Assembly (NCBI GenBank): GCA_020696885.1 | Contig: JAJFMS010000013.1 | Coordinates: 1 to 13,552 of the forward strand | Length of the DNA: 13,552 nt | Direction: 5' to 3' | Source of the DNA: Armatimonadota bacterium | Lineage (GTDB): Bacteria; Armatimonadota; SYMT01 | Shown here: one piece after another, positions 1-8,400 of the stretch | How positions within the stretch are numbered: position 1 is the stretch's first letter | How the letters are laid out: every line of letters starts with the position of its first letter | Translations under genes and position numbers: made by a program | The notes under the pieces: model-generated | The model's input: only the letters and a program-made list of their open reading frames with translations | Database searches by the model: none | Told to the model about the DNA's origin: nothing

Positions 1-40
1 GTTTACGCTTTCGCATGTTGAAGGCGACAAGATAGTCACT

Positions 41-59
41 GGCTGATAGCGCGTCAGCC
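41..59 (+). promoter_or_regulatory. Small leader hairpin next to the first gene's ribosome binding site
   Basis: GGCTGA (41-46) and TCAGCC (54-59) form a perfect 6-bp stem with a 7-nt loop. It ends 1 nt before an AGGGG Shine-Dalgarno-like run (61-65), which lies 6 nt before the ATG at 72. A stem this close to a ribosome binding site could affect translation, or it could be the end of an upstream transcript. A 6-bp stem in GC-rich DNA may also be chance. Confidence 0.3.
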
Positions 60-71
60 CAGGGGATACTG

Positions 72-962
72 ATGTTCCGTAGGATCGCCTCGCTACTCCT
101 AGTCGTGCTCGCCGCGGCTCCGGCCGGAGCGGTAGAGCCGCTCTGGGGAGAGATGCCGCTGACCCTGGGTAAGTGGACCATTAACCCCGTGCTGCCGTCT
201 CGTTACCTGGACTCGGGTAGCAAGGACCGGATGCGAATGCTGCAGCATGAGCTGATGCTCGAGTATGCTCCCACGGCGGACCTCAACCTGCGACTGGACA
301 TCCCCTATCAGAACAGCCGCCTCCGATCCCATGGTGGGGGGCACAGCGGCGGGCGAGGCCGCGTCTCTGCCGATGGTCTGATGGACATCACCCTGCGGGC
401 CAAGCAGCGGATCGGCGGGTCCCGCGGTGACGGGAAGCAGAGCCAGCAGTCCGTGTTCTATGGCGTCAAGCTGCCGACGGGACAGGACGACCACGCGCTG
501 CGCATGGGACTCGGACGCAGGTGGCGGCTGGATCCGATCGACCAGACCGGCACCGGTAATCCCGGCGTGTTGGCCGGCTATGGCTGGACCCAGGAGACCC
601 TGGGGGAGGCGGTGTGGGCCAGCGCCACCTGGCGGTCCGACGTGGGCGGTGGGTTCCGTACCGGCAGCCTGGTGGATCTAAACGGCACCTATGCCCGCTG
701 GATGCTCCGCCCGAACGAGGCCGAGGAATTAGGCGTCAAGTTATCTGGGGGCTTTGCCGGGCAATACCATAGTGCGGACACGCGAGACGGCGGCAGTGCC
801 GGCAACGAGTTCGGCTACCTGGGCCTGCACTTGTCTCCCGTGGTCACGCAGGGCAATTACATTTTTCAGGCCGGCGTCTTCGTGCCGGTCGTCCGCTCCG
901 GCGTGCAGCACCGCGTGGACTTCCCCTACGAGATCCGCTTCGGGATCGAGACCTACTTCTAA
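72..962 (+). CDS. Outer-membrane beta-barrel protein, transporter-like (MetA-pathway/phenol-degradation-type family)
   Basis: A 296-residue exported protein that probably forms a beta-barrel in the outer membrane. Residues 1-20 are a Sec signal peptide (RR, then a Leu/Val/Ala core, ending at AGA). The rest alternates amphipathic strands and polar loops: LNLRLDIPYQ near 71-80, a GLMDITLRAKQR strand near 102-113, GVKLPTG at 131-137, a GNPGVLAGYGW strand, and a C-terminal strand ending in aromatic Phe (GIETYF), as expected for barrel assembly. The LMDITLR, KLPTG and terminal features fit the putative MetA-pathway-of-phenol-degradation family (PF13557), recognised by pattern only. A loop at 87-94, HGGGHSGG, could bind metal. 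AGGGG 6 nt before the ATG supports this start. It is followed 34 nt later by a secreted HMA-domain protein, so a role in metal traffic is plausible; solute and direction are unknown. Confidence 0.75.
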   Translation: MFRRIASLLLVVLAAAPAGAVEPLWGEMPLTLGKWTINPVLPSRYLDSGSKDRMRMLQHELMLEYAPTADLNLRLDIPYQNSRLRSHGGGHSGGRGRVSADGLMDITLRAKQRIGGSRGDGKQSQQSVFYGVKLPTGQDDHALRMGLGRRWRLDPIDQTGTGNPGVLAGYGWTQETLGEAVWASATWRSDVGGGFRTGSLVDLNGTYARWMLRPNEAEELGVKLSGGFAGQYHSADTRDGGSAGNEFGYLGLHLSPVVTQGNYIFQAGVFVPVVRSGVQHRVDFPYEIRFGIETYF

Positions 963-996
963 CCCACCACGACCCTGAACTTGAGTGATCTTTCCT

Positions 997-1566
997 ATGA
1001 GCGTCAAAGCCTTTGAAGTCTCGCCGCTACGCTCTTTGCGTCTCCTCGCCGGCCTGCTGGGCGCGGTAGGGCTCGTCGTGAACGGCCTGCCCGCCCGGGC
1101 TGCCGTGAAGGAGATCCGGCTGGGGGTTAAGGGCGCCACCTGCGCCACCTGTGCCTTTGCGCTGCGGAAGACGTTCACGAAGCTGGACGGGGTGGCCGGG
1201 GCCAAGCTCACCACCAAGCCCGCCTACATGCACGTGCAGCTCAAGCCGGGCGAGTGGCCGGACGTGGCGAAGATGCAAGAAGCGATCCGGATGGCGGGCT
1301 TCGAGGCGGTGAAGGAGCAGATCGAGCTGGTGGTTACCGGCACCGTCGAGCGGGACGGCGTTAACTACGTGCTGGCCATCGACGCGATGAAGACGCCGAT
1401 GCGACTGCCGCTTCAGGCAAGCCTCACCGCAAAGAAGCTGCCCGACCTGGTGGGCAGCGTCGGGCATACGGTTCAGCTCCAGGGGCTCTGGAAGCCCAGT
1501 TCCAGCCCCTCGGCAGCGCCGGGGGAAGGGATGCTCACCGTAACCGAGCTCCAGGCAAAGCATTGA
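997..1566 (+). CDS. Secreted heavy-metal-associated (HMA) domain protein with a C-terminal OB-like segment
   Basis: About 189 residues from the ATG at 997. A GTG at 985 in the same frame would add four residues, and neither start has a clear Shine-Dalgarno. Residues 11-36 look like a Sec signal peptide ending ARAA. Residues 38-107 have the HMA fold pattern: the metal motif GATCATCA (Cys49 and Cys52), then KLDGV-GAKL and a repeated beta-alpha-beta. HMA domains bind soft metals such as Cu(I), Hg or Cd through the CxxC pair. Residues 109-186 are beta-rich (LVVTGTVERDGVNYVLAID, then VGHTVQLQGLW and MLTVTELQ) and resemble a small OB-like barrel; this is inferred from the strand pattern. An exported HMA domain outside a P-type ATPase suggests a periplasmic metal carrier or sensor working with the barrel protein just upstream. 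The specific metal cannot be told from sequence. Confidence 0.78.
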   Translation: MSVKAFEVSPLRSLRLLAGLLGAVGLVVNGLPARAAVKEIRLGVKGATCATCAFALRKTFTKLDGVAGAKLTTKPAYMHVQLKPGEWPDVAKMQEAIRMAGFEAVKEQIELVVTGTVERDGVNYVLAIDAMKTPMRLPLQASLTAKKLPDLVGSVGHTVQLQGLWKPSSSPSAAPGEGMLTVTELQAKH

Positions 1567-1637
1567 TCCGGAGGCTCCGGTTTACCAGCGCACGTTAGCT
1601 CCGTGGTAGGATGGTCGCTTCGCCGCCGCCCCGAGGG

Positions 1638-1667
1638 AGCCTCGGCCCAATGTGCTTGGCCGAGGCT
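1638..1667 (+). terminator. Rho-independent-type hairpin between convergent genes
   Basis: A perfect 10-bp stem, AGCCTCGGCC (1638-1647) and GGCCGAGGCT (1658-1667), has a 10-nt loop. On the + strand TTCGCCATTT follows, a weak T-run. It lies about 70 nt after the HMA gene stop and about 65 nt beyond the sulfatase stop on the other strand, so it can serve both convergent transcripts. No T-run follows on the - strand. A smaller stem, CCGGA/TCCGG (1568-1580), directly follows the HMA stop. Confidence 0.6.
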
Positions 1668-1733
1668 TTCGCCATTTCCAGGGCAGGCCGAGACGGAGCT
1701 CCGGCCCTGTCACCGACCCGTTGGCCGCTTGCT

Positions 1734-3263
1734 TCAATCCTCCAGGTCGTTCGGAATCGGGTCTGCGGCTCCGATCGGTTTGCCTTCCCAGAACGGGAGC
1801 CCGTTCCGCAGCTCGATGAGTCGCGTCGTGCCGCCGGGCAGCGGCGCGGCGTTGACCTGGGGCAGCCAGCGCGCCAGCTCTCGCTTCGTACCCGCGTGCT
1901 CCGGCTTCGCGGCGAGGTTGGTCCACTCGTTCGGGTCCTGCTTCTCATCGTACAGCTCCTCGGAGCCGTCTGCGTACCGGATGTAGCGCCACTTCTCCGT
2001 GCGGACGGAGTGGTTGTTCGGCCCGTGGGAGGTGAGCGCGGGCCAGGCCCGCGGCGCCTTCGCGTCCTTTAGCAGCGGTGCCAGGCTGTGTCCGTCCAGT
2101 CCGCCCTTCACGGGCAACCCGGCCAGCTCGGCGAGGGTCGGGTACATGTCCAGCAGCTCGACCGGGCGCTCGCACCGGGCACCGGCTTTCACGCCGCGGC
2201 CCGCGAAGATCAGCGGCACGCGGGTGGAGCGCTCCCAGAGCGTGTTCTTGCCGCTGATGCCCTTCTCTCCCATGTGGAAGCCGTGGTCCGACCAGAGCAC
2301 CACAATGGTCCGATCTGCCTGTCCGCTCGCCTCCAGGGCATCAAGCACCCGGCCGACCTGGCTGTCCACGAAGCTGATGCTGGCCAGGTAGCCGCGCACG
2401 AACGGCCGCCACTGGCGCTCGCGCTCCAGCCAGCCCAGCCGCGGCTCCGGCAGCTTCCAGTGCAGGTACCAGGAGAAGCGCGGGGTATCGGAGCGGTCGT
2501 CCGGCTTTACCGGCGGCATCACCAGGGTCTGCTCCGGATACAGGTCGAACCACTTCTGGGAGGCGTAGCAGGGCACGTGGGGCCGGCGGAAGCCGACCGA
2601 GAGGAAGAACGGCTGCTCGCGGATCTGCGGGGCGCGCAGCCGCGAAATCGCCCAGTCCGCCACCTTCCAATCCTCCTGGTCCTCGTCCCGGGGAGGGTAG
2701 ACGCCCCAGTCCACCAGTGGATTGGGATCCGGCGTGGTCACGAACTTCTGCGGGGGGCGGGGACCCATGTTCCCGTGATAACCCCATTCGGAGAACTCCA
2801 GCCCATCGGTCCGGCGTGCGGCGGGCGGGTAGGCGTCGTGGAAGATCTTGCCGGTGGTTAGCGTGCGATAGCCGTTAGCCGCGAAGTACTGGGGCAGGGT
2901 GATGTGGTCTCGCCAGGAGTCCGCGGTGCGGAACCAGGGGTCCAGGGCGTAGACGCCGGTGGTGGAGGGGCGCATCCCGGTGAGCAGGCTCGCGCGGGAG
3001 GGGTTGCAGAGCGGCGCCTGGCAGTGCGCGCTGGCGAACAACGTGCCGCGGCGCGCCAGCCGGTCGATGTTGGGGGTCTTCACCTGCGGGTGCCCGTCCA
3101 GGCAGCCGATCCAGTCGTTCAGATCATCGATGGCGATGAAGAGGACGTTGGGGCGCTCCGCCGCGGCGCGCGAGCGGGTGGGCGCTAAGGTGAGGGCGGC
3201 AGCGACTATCGCCAGCAGCACCAGCAGCCGGGCAGCGGGACGGCGCATCGGGGGGTGGTTCAT
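1734..3263 (-). CDS. Exported sulfatase, iduronate-2-sulfatase-like (formylglycine-dependent, type I)
   Basis: A 509-residue sulfatase that hydrolyses sulfate esters, probably from a glycan, in the periplasm or outside the cell. After a signal peptide (MRRPAARLLVLLAIVAAALTL, ending near SRAAA) come NVLFIAIDD at 39-47 with the two metal-binding Asp, the maturation motif CNPSRASLLTG with Cys86 as the predicted formylglycine, GKIFH near 138-142, RRPHVPC around His229, and SDHG at 325-328 as further metal ligands. LNDWIGCL-GHPQVKTPNIDRL and the overall length match iduronate-2-sulfatase-like enzymes. The Cys form needs an aerobic formylglycine-generating enzyme, not encoded here. The longer reading frame begins at a GTG (3281), but GGAG lies 7 nt before the ATG at 3263, so that start is preferred. 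All key residues seen are intact. The true substrate could be any sulfated sugar. Confidence 0.93.
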   Translation of the reverse strand: MNHPPMRRPAARLLVLLAIVAAALTLAPTRSRAAAERPNVLFIAIDDLNDWIGCLDGHPQVKTPNIDRLARRGTLFASAHCQAPLCNPSRASLLTGMRPSTTGVYALDPWFRTADSWRDHITLPQYFAANGYRTLTTGKIFHDAYPPAARRTDGLEFSEWGYHGNMGPRPPQKFVTTPDPNPLVDWGVYPPRDEDQEDWKVADWAISRLRAPQIREQPFFLSVGFRRPHVPCYASQKWFDLYPEQTLVMPPVKPDDRSDTPRFSWYLHWKLPEPRLGWLERERQWRPFVRGYLASISFVDSQVGRVLDALEASGQADRTIVVLWSDHGFHMGEKGISGKNTLWERSTRVPLIFAGRGVKAGARCERPVELLDMYPTLAELAGLPVKGGLDGHSLAPLLKDAKAPRAWPALTSHGPNNHSVRTEKWRYIRYADGSEELYDEKQDPNEWTNLAAKPEHAGTKRELARWLPQVNAAPLPGGTTRLIELRNGLPFWEGKPIGAADPIPNDLED

Positions 3264-3463
3264 CGACTTGCTCCGGTTCACAGCGTGGGAGTCTCGTGAC
3301 CGTTTCCGCGGCCGGTGGTCGTTTCCTGCACACGGAACCGCGTTTCGGTGCCGGAGCGGGCCGGGGATTACCCGGATGTGCTCCGGTGGGAACCGCTGCG
3401 TCCGCGCGCGGTTCTTTCGTGCGTATGGGGCGCTTTGAGTATGGAATGCGACGGCTGACCTGA
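3264..3463. other. Intergenic region between the divergent sulfatase and efflux operon
   Basis: About 200 bases that must hold the promoters for both the leftward sulfatase and the rightward efflux operon. No convincing -35/-10 pair was found on either strand. A short inverted repeat, CCGGG (3361-3365) with CCCGG (3371-3375) around GATTA, is present but too short to call an operator. The adaptor ATG at 3464 lacks a Shine-Dalgarno and directly follows an in-frame TGA, so translation may begin without one. Confidence 0.4.
3271..3274 (-). promoter_or_regulatory. Ribosome binding site that decides the sulfatase start
   Basis: On the - strand GGAG occupies 3274-3271, followed by the 7-nt spacer CAAGTCG and ATG at 3263-3261. 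This lies inside the longer GTG-initiated frame (start 3281), which has no such signal of its own. It also gives a conventional N-terminus just before the signal peptide. Confidence 0.6.
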
Positions 3464-5455
3464 ATGAACCCGATCCGGACCATCAAGAACTGGCGGACTG
3501 CTTCCGCGCGAGAGCGCCGCGGCGTGTTGGTCGGTGTGGGCGTGCTGCTGGTACTGCTCCTGGTGGGTCGGGCCGGTTACGTGCGCTCCATCCGCGCCAA
3601 CAGCGATCGCGGCGCGGCGAAGACAGGACGCGGCGCCGAGGCGCCCTCCGTGGATGTCGTGCTGGCGCGGCTGGGCACGCTGCAGGAGGTACTGGAGTAC
3701 ACCGGCACCACCCGGCCCGGCCAGGAGATTACCCTGCGCTCGCGCGCGGAAGGCCGGCTGCTCTCCCTGGCGGTGGACGTGGGGGATCGGGTTCGCCGGG
3801 GTCAGGAGCTGGGGAGCCTCGACTCGGAGCTGCTGCGCACGGCGGTTCGCCAGGCGGAAGCGGAGCTGGCCAGCCGGCAGTCGGAGGCGGCCGCGGCCCG
3901 CACGCAGGTAGCGGACGCGCAGACCCAGGTTCAGCGGGCTCGGCTGGACCTGCAGCAGCGTAAGGCCAACTTCAAGCGCACTTACGCGCTCTGGGGCGAG
4001 GGCTACGAGTCGCGGCAGGCGGCGGAGCAGGCCCTCACGGCGGAGCAGCTCGCCCGGCAGGTACTGCGGTCCGCGGAGCAGCAGGTGAAGAGTGCCGCGG
4101 CCTCCGTACAGGCTGCCGAGGGGCGGATCTCCGCCCAACGCGCTGTGCTGGCACAGACGCAGGAGCGGATGAGCTTCGCCAGCCTGCGCTCTCCGATCGA
4201 CGGCGCCGTGACGGCTCGTTTCGTCCAGGCCGGCGATCTCGTGCAGCCCGGCGCGGAGGTCGTGCGCCTGGGGAACTTCCAGTTGGCGCAGGTAGACGTG
4301 CAGGTGAGCGAGCTGGAGCTGGGGCAGGTTTCGGTGGGACAGGAAGCCCTGGTCCAGTTGGACGCGCTGGGCGGCGAGCTGCGGCGCGGCCGCGTGGATC
4401 GGATCTCGCCCCAGGCGGATCCGGTTTCCCGCGTGGCACCGGTAACCGTTACGCTCCCCAATCCGGACGCTCGGATCGGCGCCGGAATGCTGGCGCGGGT
4501 TCGGTTTACGCATTCAGTCCCGGACCGGGTCCTGATCCCCGAGGCCGCGCTGCAGGCGGGAGAGCGGCGGGGCGGTGGCGCGTCCGGCGGACCCCGAGGG
4601 GCCGGACCGGCTTCGCCCACTACTGCTCCGGATCCACGGGCGGCGGATGGGCGAGGGGACAGCGCCTCGGACGAGGGCGGCGATCCGGAGACGGCCAAGG
4701 TCTTCGTCGTGGTGGGGGAGGGTCGACCGTTGGCTCCCCGCCGCGGTGACGAGCCTGAGTCCGCGGCAGGACCGCCGACGGGCCAGGCCATCACCCAGCG
4801 ACTCTATTCGGTGCAGGAGCGGGAGATCCGGATCGGGGTGAAGAGTGACGGCCAGGTGGAGGTACTCTCCGGCCTGAAGCCCGGCGAACGGGTGGTCTCC
4901 CGGAGCAGCGCGCCGCTGCGCGAGGGGCTGGAAGTGCGGCCCAGCGTGCTCTCGGTGGAGGCATTCGATCCCAAGGCCGCGGCGGCGGCGCAAGCTCCGG
5001 GCGGCAGGCGACCGGGCGAGAGTGCCGAAGGCACACCCAGCGAGCGACGGGGAACCGGCGCTCCAACGGCGGGGGATCCCGGACGTCCGGCTTCACCGGC
5101 TCAAGCCGGTAACGGGACCTCGCCGGGCGCCGGTCCGAGTCCGCGGACCGGTTCCGGACCGGACCGGGCGCCCGGCATCGGGGACTATCCGGCTCCCTCC
5201 GCGTCTCCCGGCGGCTCCGGAGATCGGCCCACGCCTGCCGGTGGCGAGCGCGGCGCTACGGATGGCGCTTCCGGAACCCCCGCGGTCGGTGTGGGCACGC
5301 GGAGCCGCTCGGGAGCGGGTAGCTTCACCCGGCCGGGGGGAGGCGCCAGCCCCGGTGCTGCCGGCCCGCTGGCAACGCCTGGCCCGGGAGCGCCCGGAGG
5401 GTCTTCCGTGTCCGGCGGTAGCGGCAGCCCCACGGGAGCGGGAGGAAGCCGGTGA
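3464..5455 (+). CDS. RND efflux periplasmic adaptor (membrane fusion protein, HlyD/AcrA family) with a long low-complexity tail
   Basis: 663 residues, the adaptor that links an inner-membrane RND pump to an outer-membrane exit duct. It has a basic N-terminus, a membrane anchor at about 21-36, and a first lipoyl half-motif around 87-120 (GRLLSLAVDVGDRVRRGQELGSLD). A long Ala/Gln/Arg/Glu coiled coil follows at about 122-236, then the second lipoyl half (LRSPIDGAVTARFVQAGDLV, 241-260) and beta-barrel segments to about 362. A membrane-proximal domain (about 411-498) is interrupted by low-complexity inserts at roughly 366-410 and 420-442. Residues from about 505 to 663 are almost entirely Pro, Gly, Ser, Ala, Thr and Arg. 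Typical members are about 350-420 residues, so about 160 extra residues lie at the C-terminus. The stop overlaps the pump start in GTGA, so translation is coupled. The family is certain; the substrate is unknown. Confidence 0.92.
   Translation: MNPIRTIKNWRTASARERRGVLVGVGVLLVLLLVGRAGYVRSIRANSDRGAAKTGRGAEAPSVDVVLARLGTLQEVLEYTGTTRPGQEITLRSRAEGRLLSLAVDVGDRVRRGQELGSLDSELLRTAVRQAEAELASRQSEAAAARTQVADAQTQVQRARLDLQQRKANFKRTYALWGEGYESRQAAEQALTAEQLARQVLRSAEQQVKSAAASVQAAEGRISAQRAVLAQTQERMSFASLRSPIDGAVTARFVQAGDLVQPGAEVVRLGNFQLAQVDVQVSELELGQVSVGQEALVQLDALGGELRRGRVDRISPQADPVSRVAPVTVTLPNPDARIGAGMLARVRFTHSVPDRVLIPEAALQAGERRGGGASGGPRGAGPASPTTAPDPRAADGRGDSASDEGGDPETAKVFVVVGEGRPLAPRRGDEPESAAGPPTGQAITQRLYSVQEREIRIGVKSDGQVEVLSGLKPGERVVSRSSAPLREGLEVRPSVLSVEAFDPKAAAAAQAPGGRRPGESAEGTPSERRGTGAPTAGDPGRPASPAQAGNGTSPGAGPSPRTGSGPDRAPGIGDYPAPSASPGGSGDRPTPAGGERGATDGASGTPAVGVGTRSRSGAGSFTRPGGGASPGAAGPLATPGPGAPGGSSVSGGSGSPTGAGGSR
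5441..5455 (+). promoter_or_regulatory. Coupled ribosome binding site and GTGA overlap between adaptor and pump
   Basis: GGAGGA (5441-5446) sits in the last codons of the adaptor, 5 nt before the pump's GTG (5452-5454). That start codon overlaps the adaptor stop TGA (5453-5455). The arrangement indicates translational coupling and fixes the pump start. Confidence 0.75.
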
Positions 5456-8400
5456 GCGAGCCCCGATCTTCAGGCCCGGCGGGGGACGCGAGCGGCAAGC
5501 CCCCGAGCCCGCCGAGGCCGGGCTTCAGCATTAGCGGGCTCGCCATCCGGAGGCCGGTGGGCACGCTCATGCTCACCCTCACGGTGCTGGTGATGGGGGC
5601 GTTCTTCCTGATGCGGCTGCACGTGGACCTGCTGCCGTCTATCACCTACCCGCGCATCGCGGTCCGGATCACCGCGCCCGGTATCTCGCCCGAGGTGGCG
5701 GTGGAGGAGATCACGCGCCCGCTGGAAGAGGCGCTTGCGGCGACTGAAGGCGTGGTGCAGGTCTACTCCCAGACGCGCGAGGGCCAGGTGAGCGTGGACC
5801 TGTTCTTCCAGCCCGGCGGGAACATCGATCAGGCGCTGAACGACGCCACCGCCTCCGTGAACCGCGCGCGCGGGCAGCTTCCCGAGACGGTAGAAAATCC
5901 GCGGATCTCGAAGGTCGACCCGTCCCAGCTCCCGGTGGTCGAGTTCGCGCTGACCTCGCCGCAGCTCGAGGGCCGTGCGCTCCGCGTCTTCGCGGAGGAA
6001 GACCTGGCGCGAGAGCTGGGCGTCGTGCCCGGGGTCGCCGCGGTGGATGTATCCGGCGGCGCGCGGGAAGAGGTGCAGGTGGACGTGGACCTGGATCGCC
6101 TCCAGGCCCAGGGCGTCGGGATCACCCAGGTGCTCGACGCCCTGCGCTCCGAGAACCAGGACATCTCCGGCGGGCGCCTGGAAGGCAGCCGGGACGAGGC
6201 ACTCACGCGCACCATCGGCCGGTTCCGGACCGCGCGCGAGATCGAGAAGCTCTCGTTTCTGGTCCCGGCCGCGGACCCGACCGCTCCGGCCCGGCGGATC
6301 TTCCTGCGGGATTTCGCCACGGTGGTGGACGGCACCGAGGACGAGCGGGTGATCGTGCACCTGAACCGGGACCCGGCGGTCAAGATCAGCATCCAGAAGC
6401 AGCCGGAAGCGAACACGGTGGAGGTGGTGAAGGCGATCCAGGCGCGAGTGGCGGAGCTGCGGCGCTCCGGGCTGATCCCCGCGGGCGCGGAGCTCGTTAC
6501 CACCCTGGACGAAGCCCGCTTCATCAGCAATTCCATCCAGGACGTGGCGATGTCCGGCCTGGTCGGGGCGCTGCTGGCAGGCGCCGCGGTGCTCCTGTTC
6601 CTGGGATCGGTCCGGCAGACGCTCATCATCCTGCTCGCCATCCCCGTCGGCACGCTGATCGCGGTGGTGCTGATGGGGGTCTCGGGGCTTTCCCTGAACA
6701 TCTTTAGCCTGGGCGGGCTCTCCATCGGGATCGGCGCGGTAGATAGCTGCATCGTGGTGCTGGAGAACATCGTCAGCGGCAGCGCGGAGCGACGTGAAGC
6801 GTTGGGGAGCGCCGTATCCGCGCCGCCGGAGCAGCCGGACGGCGCGGCGATCGGCAGCGGCGAGCTGGTGGAAGTGGCAGTGGAGAAGGCGGGCGAGCTG
6901 GAGTCCGCGCTGGTGGCCTCCACCACCACGAACCTGGTGGCCGTGGTGCCGTTCTTGCTGATCGGCGGGTTCGTCTCACTCCTGTTCAACGAGCTCATCC
7001 TGACGGTGGGGTTCACGGTCGGTGCGGCGCTTGTGACGTCCCTGACGATGGTGCCGATGCTCGCCTCGCGCCTGCTCGCCATCCCCCGCACCAGCGGCCT
7101 GCGAAACTTCATCCTGGTGCGCCGGTTCAACGAGGGGTTCGAGCAGGTCGCGGCGCTCTACGGGCGGCTGCTGGCCCGGGCGCTCGATCATCGGCGCCTG
7201 CTGCTCCTGGCGGCTTTCGGGGGTCTCGGCGGACTGATGGTGATGCTCCTGCCGCAGATCCCCACGGAGATCCTGCCTCGCATCGGCACCGGTCAGGCGC
7301 AGTTGAGCGCGCAGTTCCCACCCGGCACGCCGCTGGCTACCAGCCGCAAGGTGATGGAAGCGGTGAAGGAAGTTCTGCTCGCGCAGCCGGACACGCAGTA
7401 TGCGTTCACCACGGTGGGTGGGTTCCTGTTCGGCAGCGGGACCTCGGAGAACCCGCTGCGGGGCTCCGCCACGATCACCCTTAAGCCGGGCGCGGACGTA
7501 GAGAAATATGTGGTACGGGTGAACCGGGAGCTGGCCAAGCTGAACCTGGTGGACATCCGGCTCCGGCTCTCTCCCGGCCAGGTGCGCGGCCTCGTCACCA
7601 GCAACTCACCGGTCCGCGGCGCCGAGATCGACGTGATCCTGCAGGGGACGGACGACCGGCTCCTCCAGCAGGCGGGGCGCAGCGTCCTCGCGGAGTTGGA
7701 TAGCCGCGCGAAGCTGTCCCAGTTCCGACCGGATGCGGACCCCACCCAGCCCGAAGTGCAGATCCGCCGAGACCGAGAGCGCGCCGCGGAGCTCGGGATC
7801 TCGTCCCAGCAGATCGGTGAGACGATCGCCACGGCCGTGGAAGGCTCCATCCCCACCCAGTTGCAGCGCGGGGAGCGCCTCGTGGACGTGCGGGTGCGGC
7901 TGGCCAAGCAGTCGATCCGCAGCACCTCGCAGCTCGCGCGGCTGCCGCTATTCGTGCAAGGCGGGCGGCAGGTGCGGCTGTCGGACGTCGCCGAGATCAA
8001 GACCGGCCGCACCCCCGGCCAGATCCAGCGGATCAACCAGCGCAACGTGTTCATCCTGGCCGGCAACCTGAACGAAGGCGCCAGCCTGGGCGAAGCGATC
8101 GCGGAGGTGGAGAGCATCGTCCGCAGTATGCAGCTCCCGGCCGGCGTGAGCACACTTCCCTCTGCCGCCGCGCAGAGCAACCGGGAGCTGCAGAGCTCCA
8201 TCGTGATGCTTGGCGGGCTCGCGGTCTTCCTCGTCTTCATCGTGATGGCGGTGCAGTACGATTCACTGATCGACCCGCTCATCATCCTCTTCACCGTGCC
8301 GCTGGCGCTGGCTGGCGGCGTGCTGGGCCTCTGGGTCACCGGCACCGCCATCGGCGCCACCGTGCTGATCGGCGTGATCCTGCTCGTCGGCGTCATCGTC

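Noticed and set aside
3441..3458. Five-codon mini reading frame just upstream of the adaptor
   Set aside because: ATG to TGA without a ribosome site; too short to separate from chance.
5829..7130. Long - strand open frame (433 codons) inside the pump
   Set aside because: Antisense shadow of a well-supported gene; Ser/Arg/Thr-rich with no domain features, as expected from high G+C.
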